DNA of 64,000 nucleotides from Saprospiraceae bacterium (GCA_020630495.1 JAHDBH010000002.1:3273-67272); one strand, 5' to 3'; counted from the stretch's first letter, positions 53,191 through 61,772 are shown. The notes: a model not told the origin generated them from the sequence alone. A program made the numbers and translations.

Positions 53191-54195
53191 CTATACTACT
53201 GCCGCTGATTGCAGCATACCTGTGTAGCGTGTCCGGATCTGCTCTAGAGTGTCAAAGATCTCTGCTGGCTCTGAGTGCGTCACCAGACGCGCGCGATATT
53301 CCTTCACTCCTGGAAATCCCTTGAAGTAATTGGTATAGTGCCGCCGCATTTCTAATATACCCAGCTTGGTTCCTTTCCATGTGATACTGTGCTGTAGATG
53401 CTGTGTAGCGGCGTCTACCCTCTCGTCCACTGTGGGCGGATCTAGATGCTCGCCAGTGTCGACATAGTGCTTGATCTCGCGGAAGATCCAGGGATAGCCG
53501 ATACTTGCCCTTCCTATCATGATACCGTCTACGCCATAGCGGTTTTTGTATTCTACGGCCTTGGGTCCGCTATTGATATCGCCATTGCCGATGATAGGTA
53601 TATGTATACGTGGATTTTCTTTGATCTTGCCTATCTCGGTCCAGTCGGCTTCTCCCTTGTACATCTGCTTACGGGTCCGCCCATGAATAGACAAGGCTTG
53701 TATACCCACGTCTTGTAGGCGCTCTGCTACTTCAGTGATACGTATAGTATCATCGTCCCAGCCGAGTCTGGTCTTGACAGTTACAGGAAGCGCCGTAGAG
53801 TCTACGATGACCTTGGTAAGCTTGACCATCCTGTCTATGTCTTGCAGGATTCCAGCTCCTGCCATCTTGCAGACCACTTTTTTTACGGGGCAGCCATAGT
53901 TAATATCGAGCACCTCGGGTTGGGCCTCTTCTACGATCTCGGCTGCTCTACGCATACTGTCCTCCTCTGCACCAAAGATCTGTATACCTATAGGTCTCTC
54001 CTCTGGATAGATATCGAGCTTCTGCACGCTCTTGTGCGCATCGCGGATGAGTCCTTCTACTGAGATAAATTCCGTGTACATCATGTCGCAGCCCTGCTGC
54101 TTACACAGAGCACGGAAAGGTGGATCGCTTACGTCCTCCATAGGAGCAAGCAGGAGAGGAAAATCCCCCAGATCTATGTTGGCAATTTTGGTCAT
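53191..54195 (-). CDS. dusB: tRNA-dihydrouridine synthase (DusB type)
   Basis: 334 residues; FMN-dependent reduction of uridines in tRNA to dihydrouridine. It starts with the family pattern LLLAPMEDVSDPPFRALCK. The FMN barrel contains the catalytic cysteine Cys102 in INYGCPVKKVVCKMAGAG. Phosphate- and substrate-binding strands follow: TVKTRLGW, LSIHGRTR and PIIGNGDI...GVDGIMIGRASIG. The C-terminal helical domain binds tRNA. The ATG at 54195 is directly before the conserved start. It and cca are two tRNA-modification or processing genes in the same orientation, 186 bases apart. Confidence 0.93.
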   Translation of the reverse strand: MTKIANIDLGDFPLLLAPMEDVSDPPFRALCKQQGCDMMYTEFISVEGLIRDAHKSVQKLDIYPEERPIGIQIFGAEEDSMRRAAEIVEEAQPEVLDINYGCPVKKVVCKMAGAGILQDIDRMVKLTKVIVDSTALPVTVKTRLGWDDDTIRITEVAERLQDVGIQALSIHGRTRKQMYKGEADWTEIGKIKENPRIHIPIIGNGDINSGPKAVEYKNRYGVDGIMIGRASIGYPWIFREIKHYVDTGEHLDPPTVDERVDAATQHLQHSITWKGTKLGILEMRRHYTNYFKGFPGVKEYRARLVTHSEPAEIFDTLEQIRTRYTGMLQSAAVV

Positions 54196-54355
54196 GACTT
54201 TCTTGCAGAGCAGCGGGAGGAGCAGTGTTTGCTCAGCCTCGGCATGAGCACAAAGATACTGGTGCCTCAGCAGTTAATGTCAGACGATGCACGACGGTTC
54301 TTGCCTGTAAATCGATAGCTTTCTATATCTCTTTCAGGCAGTGTACTTTTACGAC

Positions 54356-55687
54356 ATGCTAGCATTAGTCATCATCATATTCGTCATCGGATACATCACG
54401 ATTGTATTTGAGCATCCTCTTCATCTAGACAAGACAGTACCTGCGTTGATCATGGGCGCTCTGTGCTGGGCTGCTGTGGCGCTAGGAGACCTAGATGTAG
54501 TGAGTCACTTACACGAGGTGGCACCGATAGAGGATGTCCTCTTGCACCACATAGGCAAGATCGCTGAGATCCTGCTTTTCCTCATAGGGGCCATGACAAT
54601 TGTAGAGCTGATAGATCTGCACAGAGGCTTTGCTGTCATCACTAATCGGATCAATACTACCAAGAAAAGCTCCATGCTCTGGCTGATATGCATCTTGGCA
54701 TTTTTTCTATCTGCGACACTTGACAATCTGGCGAGTACCATCGTCCTGGTTTCCCTATTGCGCAAGTTGGTACCTGACCGTACGGAGCGCATATGGTTTG
54801 TAAGTATGGGAGTCATCGCGGCCAATGCTGGCGGAGCTTGGTCTCCCATAGGAGATGTAACTACCACGATGCTGTGGATAGGTAAGAAGGTGACTACGAT
54901 GGGTCTGATCACTCATCTTGTCCTTCCAGCGATTGTATGCATGGTCATCCCTACGTTGATCGCTACATTCTTACCAGCATTTAAGGGACACCTTACTGTC
55001 ACCGCGCCTGACAAGGATGAAGCACTACAGACTGAGCGCTTACTGAGCAGTCGCCTGATGCTATTTCTCGGTGTGGGTGCACTGATATTTGTGCCCATCT
55101 TTAAGACTGTCACGCATCTTCCACCCTATGTGGGCATGATGCTCTCCCTTGGTGTAGTATGGCTGGCTTCGGAGTACGTACACCCAGAAGAAGACTTCAC
55201 AGCGGAGCGAAAGCACTTGTACAGTGCTCACACAGCCCTGTCGCGTATAGAACTCTCTAGTATCTTGTTTTTCCTCGGTATCCTAGTGGCCGTAGCTGCT
55301 CTCGAGAGCGTGGTCAAGATGGACAGCGAAGGTCATGCCATGGGATTCCTCATGTGGGTTGCCGAGGGTATGCGCGCCGCTATACCTAATCAAAATGCCG
55401 TCATCATCGTACTCGGATTTGTCTCCGCAGTCATAGATAATGTGCCTCTAGTGGCAGCGTCTATGGGTATGTATCCTATGGATGTATTCCCCGTAGATGA
55501 CACGCTCTGGCACTTTATCGCCTACTCAGCTGGTACGGGAGGCAGTATGCTGATCATAGGATCGGCCGCTGGCGTCGCTGCCATGGGGATGGAGCGCATT
55601 GACTTCATATGGTATTTTAAGAAGATCTCTTGGATAGCGCTGACTGGATTCCTGGCAGGTGCAGCGGTCTTCATACTACTCAACTAG
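54356..55687 (+). CDS. nhaD: NhaD-type Na+/H+ antiporter
   Basis: 443 residues from the ATG at 54356; the GTG at 54341 would add 5 unlikely residues, and a TACTTTTA near-consensus -7 box overlaps it. About 11-12 hydrophobic segments run through the protein. Typical NhaD/ArsB-superfamily stretches include LFLIGAMTIVELIDLHRGF, FFLSATLDNLASTIV, VIAANAGGAWSPIGDVTTTMLW and SAVIDNVPLVAASMGMY, with the charged residues in the ion path. The final part contains SAGTGGSMLIIGSAAGVAAMG. It exports sodium in exchange for protons at the cytoplasmic membrane, which fits a marine or saline habitat. It is divergent from dusB. Confidence 0.92.
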   Translation: MLALVIIIFVIGYITIVFEHPLHLDKTVPALIMGALCWAAVALGDLDVVSHLHEVAPIEDVLLHHIGKIAEILLFLIGAMTIVELIDLHRGFAVITNRINTTKKSSMLWLICILAFFLSATLDNLASTIVLVSLLRKLVPDRTERIWFVSMGVIAANAGGAWSPIGDVTTTMLWIGKKVTTMGLITHLVLPAIVCMVIPTLIATFLPAFKGHLTVTAPDKDEALQTERLLSSRLMLFLGVGALIFVPIFKTVTHLPPYVGMMLSLGVVWLASEYVHPEEDFTAERKHLYSAHTALSRIELSSILFFLGILVAVAALESVVKMDSEGHAMGFLMWVAEGMRAAIPNQNAVIIVLGFVSAVIDNVPLVAASMGMYPMDVFPVDDTLWHFIAYSAGTGGSMLIIGSAAGVAAMGMERIDFIWYFKKISWIALTGFLAGAAVFILLN

Positions 55688-55709
55688 CCATAGCTCACAC
55701 AGCCACTAG

Positions 55710-57575
55710 CTAGTATTCCAAAATATATGCTCCAGGTCCGTCGAGGATCATATGATCGGCGCCTACGGTACATGAGGCACTCTGGATGACAATCTCAGGC
55801 GTGCCTTGGCTAGCTAGGCGCTCTGAGAATCGATTCAGATCGAGGCTGTAGGGCTCTTCATTCTTATTGATCACTACCATCACCGTGTGGTCATCATCAT
55901 ATCTAAAGTATACATACACACCGTCTTTTGGCACGTAGTGCATGAGCTGTCCATGATGTATGGTGGGATGTGATTTTCGCCAGGTAAACAGCTGTCTGAC
56001 CCATTCTTGGGCTGTACTCTCTGTCTCTGACAGGCCTTTGCCTGAAAAGGCATCCCGACTATCACCCCTCCATCCACCAGGGAAATCACTGCGTATGACA
56101 CCATGACTCTCTGTCCCAGGATGCGACATGAGGATCTCTGTACCGTAGTAGACTTGTGGTACACCTCGTAGAGTCGCTGTGAGGACAAGAGCCATCTGGT
56201 AGCTGGTATAGTCTTCGTTCACTTTCGTGAAAATGCGCGTCATGTCATGATTATCAGGAAATATGACGAGGTCAGCTGGATGAGGATAGAGATGATCCTG
56301 TGCTAGGGTCTCGTAGATCTGAATGAGTCCTGTGTTCCAGCCTTCATCCTCAGTCAATGCGGCATGCATAGACATGCACACAGGAAAATCCATCTGATGG
56401 CTCAAGCACGAGTGAAAATCAAACTTGTCTCTAGCGATCTTATTGTCGCGCATCCAAAAGGCGATAGTAGATGGATCGTCTGTCCACTCTTCTCCTACAA
56501 TCGTAAATCCTGGATACTCCTTGTAGATAGCACAGGTCCACCGTCCCATAAAATCTCTATCAGGATAGCTATAGGTATCTTGCCTGATACCGCTGATACC
56601 TGAGTCCTCTATCCACCAGATGGAATTTTGGATGAGATATCTCGCCATGTAGGGATTGCGCTGATTGAGATCTGGCATGGTAGGCACAAACCATCCGTCC
56701 GTCATAGTAGTCCTATCGATCTGGGAGCGATATGGGTCAAGCAGAGTAGCCTTGCGATGTGAGGTCTGCTGATAAGGACCAGTCTGATGATTGAGCCAAT
56801 CCTCAAAAGGTGGATCCCGCATCCACCAGTGCTCTGATCCACAGTGATTGGCTATCTGGTCCATGATCACTTTGATACCCATATTTCTAGCTTGAGACAC
56901 CATGTCTCTGTACTCGTCATTGCTCCCGTATCGGGGATCTACGCGGTAGTAATCTGTGGTAGCATAGCCGTGGTAGGATGCATGAGGCATATCATTTTCG
57001 AGTACAGGATTGAGCCATATGGCGGTAAATCCCATCTCACCGATATAGTCGAGATGCTCTGTGATACCTGCTATATCGCCGCCATGTCGTCCGTAGGGCT
57101 CTGCACGATGGAGACTATCAGCCATGTCAGCAAATTCATCATTACGTGGATCCCCATTGGCAAATCTATCTGGCGTGATGAGATAGAGTGCATCACTTTG
57201 ATCAAAGCCTTGGATCTCTGCCGCTCCTGCTCTACGAGCGCGTAGCTCATAGGAGATGCAGTCTAGCTGTCCATCTGAGGCCGTAGGACAAATATCAAAA
57301 CTACCTGGCGCTGAGGCCACTAGTGCAACATCAAGAAAAACATAATTATCGGAATCTGCCTTATGCTGCTCTAGGAGATCTACCTTATCACTGCTTATAG
57401 ACCAGGACCGCTGACCCACCTGAGGACCATGGATCATGATCTGGATCGTATCCATCTCCATACCTACCCACCAGTAAGGTGGCTCCACTATCAGTTCCTG
57501 CTGCTGCGCCGCGAGGTCTGTCATTGCTGTGACGAGTAGACATATATAGAGTATATGTAGTGCACGAGATATCAT
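55710..57575 (-). CDS. GH13 alpha-amylase-family enzyme (secreted, SusA/neopullulanase-like)
   Basis: 621 residues. The signal peptide (LVTAMTDLAAQ) is followed by an N-terminal beta domain of the cyclomaltodextrinase type (EPPYWWVGMEMDTIQIMIHG). The (beta/alpha)8 barrel carries the GH13 motifs DQIANHCG, GIRQDTYSY with nucleophile Asp333, IVGEEW with acid/base Glu362, and FPDNHDM with Asp444. It hydrolyses alpha-1,4 (possibly alpha-1,6) glucan links in the periplasm. The ATG overlaps the stop of a starch-binding lipoprotein gene by 4 bases (ATGA), so both are translated together. Hairpin copy O lies in sense orientation about two-thirds along. Confidence 0.93.
   Translation of the reverse strand: MISRALHILYICLLVTAMTDLAAQQQELIVEPPYWWVGMEMDTIQIMIHGPQVGQRSWSISSDKVDLLEQHKADSDNYVFLDVALVASAPGSFDICPTASDGQLDCISYELRARRAGAAEIQGFDQSDALYLITPDRFANGDPRNDEFADMADSLHRAEPYGRHGGDIAGITEHLDYIGEMGFTAIWLNPVLENDMPHASYHGYATTDYYRVDPRYGSNDEYRDMVSQARNMGIKVIMDQIANHCGSEHWWMRDPPFEDWLNHQTGPYQQTSHRKATLLDPYRSQIDRTTMTDGWFVPTMPDLNQRNPYMARYLIQNSIWWIEDSGISGIRQDTYSYPDRDFMGRWTCAIYKEYPGFTIVGEEWTDDPSTIAFWMRDNKIARDKFDFHSCLSHQMDFPVCMSMHAALTEDEGWNTGLIQIYETLAQDHLYPHPADLVIFPDNHDMTRIFTKVNEDYTSYQMALVLTATLRGVPQVYYGTEILMSHPGTESHGVIRSDFPGGWRGDSRDAFSGKGLSETESTAQEWVRQLFTWRKSHPTIHHGQLMHYVPKDGVYVYFRYDDDHTVMVVINKNEEPYSLDLNRFSERLASQGTPEIVIQSASCTVGADHMILDGPGAYILEY
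56219..56235 (-). repeat. CATTT-hairpin, copy O (TCAC-GAAA-GTGA)
   Basis: On the minus strand: CATTT, a perfect 4-bp stem and a GAAA loop, in sense orientation inside the amylase gene. Confidence 0.72.
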
Positions 57576-57931
57576 AGTTGATCGTATCTATCAGTGATGA
57601 GAAGTGTATCGCCTGCGGTGAGATCTGCACGGCGATTGGGTTGATTGTACAGTTCTATCTGATCTCCGAGCTGGTACTTGTACTCCAGCTCATCCCATGG
57701 CAGATCAAAGGTCAGAGTGACTTCGTACGCACCGCCCTGCGATGCAGGCTTCATCTCGGTAGGCTTATTCCAGTCGAGAGGTGGTTCATTTCCTAGGATT
57801 TTTGGTCGTGCCGTACTGTCCACTTGAGTACTCACATCACAGACAAAAGTGATCGTAGTCTTCTGCGTATCCTGTACGCAGGCACCTCCGAGTAATAGTA
57901 GAGCAAATAGGCAATAGTTTCTAAGCTTCAT
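57572..57931 (-). CDS. Starch-binding (CBM20/48-like) lipoprotein
   Basis: 119 residues. Lipobox LLLGGAC anchors the protein. The mature part looks like a single carbohydrate-binding beta-sandwich of the CBM20/48 kind: ITFVCDVST, then ILGNEPPLDWNKPTEM, then AYEVTLTFDLPWDELEYKYQLGD, ending in NRRADL. The GxxPPLxW and LEYKYxL patterns are the usual surface elements of starch-binding modules. It overlaps the amylase gene by ATGA and the doxX gene by 11 bases, and may present starch to that amylase. The domain call is by eye. Confidence 0.75.
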   Translation of the reverse strand: MKLRNYCLFALLLLGGACVQDTQKTTITFVCDVSTQVDSTARPKILGNEPPLDWNKPTEMKPASQGGAYEVTLTFDLPWDELEYKYQLGDQIELYNQPNRRADLTAGDTLLITDRYDQL

Positions 57932-58439
57932 TTCTACGTACTACTTTATGGATCAAGTAATCAAGACTCCATCTACCACCGCCTAGCACAGCAGTGTATA
58001 CAGCCACCCACAGAAAACCCATGGCTGGCAACATAGCCCATGTGCCCTGTCCCCATTTCTGACAGAGTATAGCTACCGCCATAGTGATGATGATCAAGAC
58101 CGCATGCCAGCGTGTAAGCAATCCTACTGCCAGCAATATGCCGCCTACTGCCTCAGCATATCCCGCCATCCAGGCAAAGAACTCTGGAAAAGCTGCAAAT
58201 AACCCACCGTACTCGGCTACATCCTGAGGAAACCAATAGATGATCTCAAAAAGATCTAGCTTCCTATGGTCTGGCGTCCAGGGCATACCAAATTTGCTTG
58301 CGCCAAATTCCAGAGCGAGCAGCATACCCATGATAAACCGTGGTATGGTGAGCGTCAAGTCTATCAGCCAATTGGCAAGTGGGACTTTCGTCCAAATGTG
58401 GCTGGTGCGACCAAGTAGTATCGACAGTGTCCTTTTCAT
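57921..58439 (-). CDS. DoxX-family membrane protein
   Basis: 172 residues with four hydrophobic helices, typical of DoxX: IPRFIMGMLLALEFGASKFG, then FPEFFAWMAGYAEAVGGILLAVGLLTRW, followed by IIITMAVAILCQ and AMLPAMGFLWVAVYTAVLGGG. DoxX proteins are small inner-membrane subunits or partners of oxidoreductases, with poorly defined function. It is the first of three overlapping genes (doxX, starch-binding lipoprotein, amylase) read as one unit; a metabolic link to starch is not obvious. Hairpin copy P lies in sense orientation near codon 16. Confidence 0.85.
   Translation of the reverse strand: MKRTLSILLGRTSHIWTKVPLANWLIDLTLTIPRFIMGMLLALEFGASKFGMPWTPDHRKLDLFEIIYWFPQDVAEYGGLFAAFPEFFAWMAGYAEAVGGILLAVGLLTRWHAVLIIITMAVAILCQKWGQGTWAMLPAMGFLWVAVYTAVLGGGRWSLDYLIHKVVRRNEA
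58382..58398 (-). repeat. CATTT-hairpin, copy P (GGAC-GAAA-GTCC)
   Basis: On the minus strand: CATTT, a perfect 4-bp stem and a GAAA loop, in sense orientation near the start of the doxX gene. Confidence 0.73.
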
Positions 58440-58758
58440 TGGCTGAAAGATACGATGAGTACTTTTCTATTCTAGTGGATATGGACGATGATCCTAGTAA
58501 AGTAACTATCACCTCTCTGATTTGCTCCATGTATCTATAGCAAAGTCAACTTATGGAGCCCTTAGTTATCCATCAAGTGAAGCTTAAGGCTTGAAAGAAT
58601 ATCCATTTTCAATATAGCTGTAATCAGATGTTCTAGGATGGATCTCACCACAAGAGATCTCGCCAATGCTCAGAATATTGAAACAGGACTGACAACAAAA
58701 ACCTTGATAATCAGTTACATATAAGACCATCAGCGAATAGTACGACTAAACCAAACTC
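58440..58758. other. Intergenic region without recognised features
   Basis: The divergent promoter region between doxX and the unknown 119-residue gene. I see no hairpin, box or small gene I can support. Confidence 0.5.
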
Positions 58759-59118
58759 ATGAGCGAAAAAGAAAAATTCTTCGAAAAAGCCATCAACTGG
58801 GCTCAGATCAGAGCTGGAGAGAATCTTCGTGCACAGCATGAGGGCTTTGATGCCCCAGTGACTTTCAGCAGTCAGAGTACAGAGAAAGAAATCACCCCAG
58901 ACATCAGCTATACGGGCAAGAGAGGTGGAAAACACTACGTAGAAATTGCCGTCAAAGATGACAACACTTCTAGACTCGTCACTCGATGGAAACTCCTCAG
59001 TACCATGGCAGACATGAAGAATGGCAGGCTGCATCTGCTCGCTCCGCGAGGACACAAAATGTTTACTACAAGATTGGTTGATTTGCATAATCTTGATGCC
59101 AACGTGGTTTCTATATAG
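58759..59118 (+). CDS. Conserved-looking hypothetical cytoplasmic protein
   Basis: 119 residues, no signal peptide or membrane segment. A helical N-terminus (MSEKEKFFEKAINWAQIRAG) is followed by a strand-rich middle, PDISYTGKRGG then HYVEIAVKDDN, and a further alpha/beta end (LHLLAPRGHKMFTTRLVDLHNL). The PD ... E-x-x-x-K spacing recalls a PD-(D/E)xK nuclease core, but the E-K spacing is one residue longer than the usual form, so this is only a hint. It is plus-strand, 54 bases ahead of the MOSC gene. I do not recognise a family. Confidence 0.65.
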   Translation: MSEKEKFFEKAINWAQIRAGENLRAQHEGFDAPVTFSSQSTEKEITPDISYTGKRGGKHYVEIAVKDDNTSRLVTRWKLLSTMADMKNGRLHLLAPRGHKMFTTRLVDLHNLDANVVSI

Positions 59119-59172
59119 CGCTATGAGCTAGATACTCCTACATGTATAGAGCAATATCTCCGCATAGTTGAA

Positions 59173-59955
59173 ATGATCAAGGTCTCCAAGCTATATGTCT
59201 ACCCTATAAAGAGTTTACAGACTAGAGTAAGCGATCAGCTGTCACTAGGAAATAAAGGGCCTGTGGGTGATCGTGAATGGATGCTCATCGATACGGATCA
59301 CAGAGCCGTCACACTGCGAGAAGAGCCGCGACTTGTAGATTTTAGCTGCCACCTTCGTCCTGATCAGATAGTACTGCAATACGGTAATGAAGAACTTATC
59401 ATCGATCACGCAGACGCTCAGCGTACTGACACAGAAGTAAAATTATTCTCTAAGCCATACACTGCTACAGCATACCACCAAGAGGCCAGCAGATGGATCG
59501 CCGAGCGCCTTGGTAGAGATGTAGCTCTCGTCAAAGCACCCGCTGATCGACCAGTTCGTACTCTGCCAAATTATCAAGTAAATTTTCCAGATTCCAGTCA
59601 GTACTTACTAGTCTCCCAAGCGAGTCTGGACCTGCTGGCTAAAAAGACTGGTGTATCAATTTCAGCGCAGCGATTTAGGCCCAATATTGTAGTCAAAGGG
59701 GTCGAGGCGCACGGAGAAGATCTCTGGAAAGACATCACCATTGGTTCAGAACGATTCACTTCTCACAAGCTATGTGGCAGGTGCAAAGTCATCACTATAG
59801 ATCCATCATCAGGGGAAATGGATTTATCTATACTTTCTCAACTGGCATCATATAGAAAGATCGATGGCAAGATTTGCTTGGGTGCATACTTCCTTCGGAC
59901 CACCACAGGTAGCTCTTATCTCTCGGTAGGTGACAGTGTCGGGGTCATGGCATAG
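59173..59955 (+). CDS. MOSC-domain protein (MOSC beta-barrel plus MOSC domain)
   Basis: 260 residues. The N-terminal beta-barrel domain (SKLYVYPIKSLQTRVSDQLSL, ending near residue 110) is followed by the MOSC domain (RFRPNIVVKG near 160). It has the catalytic or cofactor cysteine in HKLCGRCKVI. This is the YcbX/mARC-type architecture that reduces N-hydroxylated compounds with a molybdenum cofactor and an electron partner. The C-terminal ferredoxin-like domain of YcbX is absent, so the electron donor must be separate. The ATG at 59173 directly precedes the conserved fold. Monocistronic as far as I can see. Confidence 0.88.
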   Translation: MIKVSKLYVYPIKSLQTRVSDQLSLGNKGPVGDREWMLIDTDHRAVTLREEPRLVDFSCHLRPDQIVLQYGNEELIIDHADAQRTDTEVKLFSKPYTATAYHQEASRWIAERLGRDVALVKAPADRPVRTLPNYQVNFPDSSQYLLVSQASLDLLAKKTGVSISAQRFRPNIVVKGVEAHGEDLWKDITIGSERFTSHKLCGRCKVITIDPSSGEMDLSILSQLASYRKIDGKICLGAYFLRTTTGSSYLSVGDSVGVMA

Positions 59956-59971
59956 GTGGATATCTTGACTT

Positions 59972-60613
59972 TTATTTTTTAGTGATTAGACTAAGGCCGT
60001 CTCTCAGGGGTAGCAAAAGCACCTCTACTCGCGGATCGGCGAATATGTGCTGATTAAAGGCATGCAGTGCCGCTGTATCAGCATCTCTATTTCTCCTTGC
60101 GACTTTACCACTCCAGAGCGTATTATCTGCTAGCAAGAGCGCGCCAGCTGTCATCTTTGGGAGGAGCATCTCATACATCTCGGCGTAGGAAGATTTGTGC
60201 CCATCCATAAATACAAAATCATACAATTCCGTACGAGATGGAATATCCACGAGGGCATCAGCATGTCTCAGTTCTACCCGGGCGCTCAGATCTGCTCTGT
60301 CTACATACTCACGAGCTATCTCTAAGACTTCAGGGTTGACCTCATAGCTTATCATGGAAGCGCCAGTAGGGAGAGCCCGTGCCATATGTATGGTGGCATA
60401 TCCTGTAAATGTTCCGATCTCTAAGCAGCTGGACGGTTGACGAAGGCTAACAAGAAATTCTAAAAATCGCGCCTGTACAGCCCCGCTCATCATCTGTGGC
60501 GCAAGGGTCTTAAGAGCAGTCGTGCGTTCTAGTGAGGTAATGAGGTCATTGCCGCCATTACTCAAGCTTTCGCAGTACTGGATGACGGCGTTGTACTCAT
60601 TGCTATGATACAT
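59972..60613 (-). CDS. SAM-dependent O-methyltransferase (catechol/caffeoyl-CoA type)
   Basis: 213 residues with the class I SAM fold of the YrrM/caffeoyl-CoA O-methyltransferase family. Motif I is CLEIGTFTGYATIHMARALP (about residues 60-79), the acidic ribose ligand lies in SYEVNPE, and DFVFMDGHKSSYAEMYE follows with the metal-ligand Asp region. Then ALLLADNTLWSG closes the substrate pocket. Family members usually need a divalent metal and methylate catechol-like hydroxyls; the bacterial substrate is unknown. It lies 12 bases after the DUF2007-like gene on the same strand, so they are probably one operon. Confidence 0.92.
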   Translation of the reverse strand: MYHSNEYNAVIQYCESLSNGGNDLITSLERTTALKTLAPQMMSGAVQARFLEFLVSLRQPSSCLEIGTFTGYATIHMARALPTGASMISYEVNPEVLEIAREYVDRADLSARVELRHADALVDIPSRTELYDFVFMDGHKSSYAEMYEMLLPKMTAGALLLADNTLWSGKVARRNRDADTAALHAFNQHIFADPRVEVLLLPLRDGLSLITKK

Positions 60614-60625
60614 GGAGGCAGACCT

Positions 60626-60841
60626 TTATTTCTCCTCCATCTCTGAGAGAATCTCATGTGCTCGCTCCATGTCGGCCTCAGCTACAAGGATTCTGTGCCC
60701 AAAGTTTTGATCACCCACCATCATGTAGACACTATCCGAAGATGTCATATGCGGAATCTGGGCGTCGGTCAGTAGTTTCTTGGCCACTGTGAGTTGCACT
60801 TGTGAAGGATAATTCCTAATGATCTTGAAAGAAGTGTCCAT
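60626..60841 (-). CDS. DUF2007-like putative signalling protein
   Basis: About 71 residues from the ATG at 60841 (MDTSFKIIRNYPSQ); the longer frame to 60937 adds residues with no family match. The body shows the DUF2007 pattern: VQLTVAKKLLTDAQIPH, then ILVAEADMERAHEILSEM, a small beta-alpha fold. The family has been linked to a regulatory (GlnB-like) fold, but its function is not established. It precedes the O-methyltransferase gene by 12 bases. Confidence 0.75.
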   Translation of the reverse strand: MDTSFKIIRNYPSQVQLTVAKKLLTDAQIPHMTSSDSVYMMVGDQNFGHRILVAEADMERAHEILSEMEEK

Positions 60842-60974
60842 ATATCTGAGCATTTTGTTAAAAAATGGCACAGGAGCCAACGTTCCTGTATCTATACAGA
60901 GTCTAACCTGATAAACCAACGAATCGTTCGCGATCATGCAAGCATCATTTTTTCACCCTTTCATCTATTAAGCC

Positions 60975-61772
60975 ATGAAAAAACTCATCTACACTGCCTT
61001 GATTTTGTCTCTTTGTTTCATTTCGGCTCACGCACAAGTGAGCAGCACTGGCTGGGGCATAAAGAAAATAGGTATCCTCGTAGGCCAGGACTCTGATCAG
61101 ATAAGAGGCTTAGGTCACGCCCAGCTACTTTCACAAGCGGATGGAACACTACCCTTTGATCCTGCGGCTCTTGACTTTGAAGAGCAAGATCTCACGAGTA
61201 TGGTCTGCGAAAATCCGAATATCAAGTTTGAGCTTACCCTCAATACTCCTCTGCCCAATACGGAGCTCAGACTCGCCGCTGTAGGAATCTTTAATCGTAT
61301 AGAATCAGTCAACTATCGCACACCATATACCATGATCACAGGGCAAGGCAATAATAGGAGCCTCTTCATCAACGCAAGAGGAAACGAAATTGCCCTAGAT
61401 GGTGCTCTCATGAAATATCTACAACTAGGCAATAGCGTAAGACTATACGGTGGTGCAGGCCTACAGGTAGGAAGAGGATTTGGTACAGAGATGTACTATT
61501 CTGCTCGCAATATCAATCCCATCATGAATCCCGAGACTGATGAGGTCATCGATTATGAGCGTGAATCCTTCTACGGATATGTGGATGCACACGAAGGCAC
61601 ACACCTGCGTGGATATCTGCAGGGCGGCGTAGGCGTCACTATTCTCAGACGGGTAGAGCTCACTGTGGACTACCGTGGTGGACTAGGTCATAGATGGGTA
61701 GGACAAGCTGACCTGAGCAAAGGCACTACTAATCAGAGTATCAGCGTCGGAACCAAATGGGTCCTTCGATAA
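60975..61772 (+). CDS. Secreted outer-membrane beta-barrel-like protein
   Basis: 265 residues. The signal peptide (MKKLIYTALILSLCFISAHA) is followed by alternating beta strands with frequent aromatic ends and long polar loops: KFELTLNTPLPNTELRLAAVG, then NSVRLYGGAGLQVG, YLQGGVGVTILRRVELTVDYRGGLGHRW. The last residues (QSISVGTKWVLR) look like a closing barrel strand. Probably an integral outer-membrane barrel or a periplasmic beta-rich protein; no family recognised. It is divergent from the DUF2007/O-methyltransferase operon and ends at a strong terminator. Confidence 0.72.
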   Translation: MKKLIYTALILSLCFISAHAQVSSTGWGIKKIGILVGQDSDQIRGLGHAQLLSQADGTLPFDPAALDFEEQDLTSMVCENPNIKFELTLNTPLPNTELRLAAVGIFNRIESVNYRTPYTMITGQGNNRSLFINARGNEIALDGALMKYLQLGNSVRLYGGAGLQVGRGFGTEMYYSARNINPIMNPETDEVIDYERESFYGYVDAHEGTHLRGYLQGGVGVTILRRVELTVDYRGGLGHRWVGQADLSKGTTNQSISVGTKWVLR

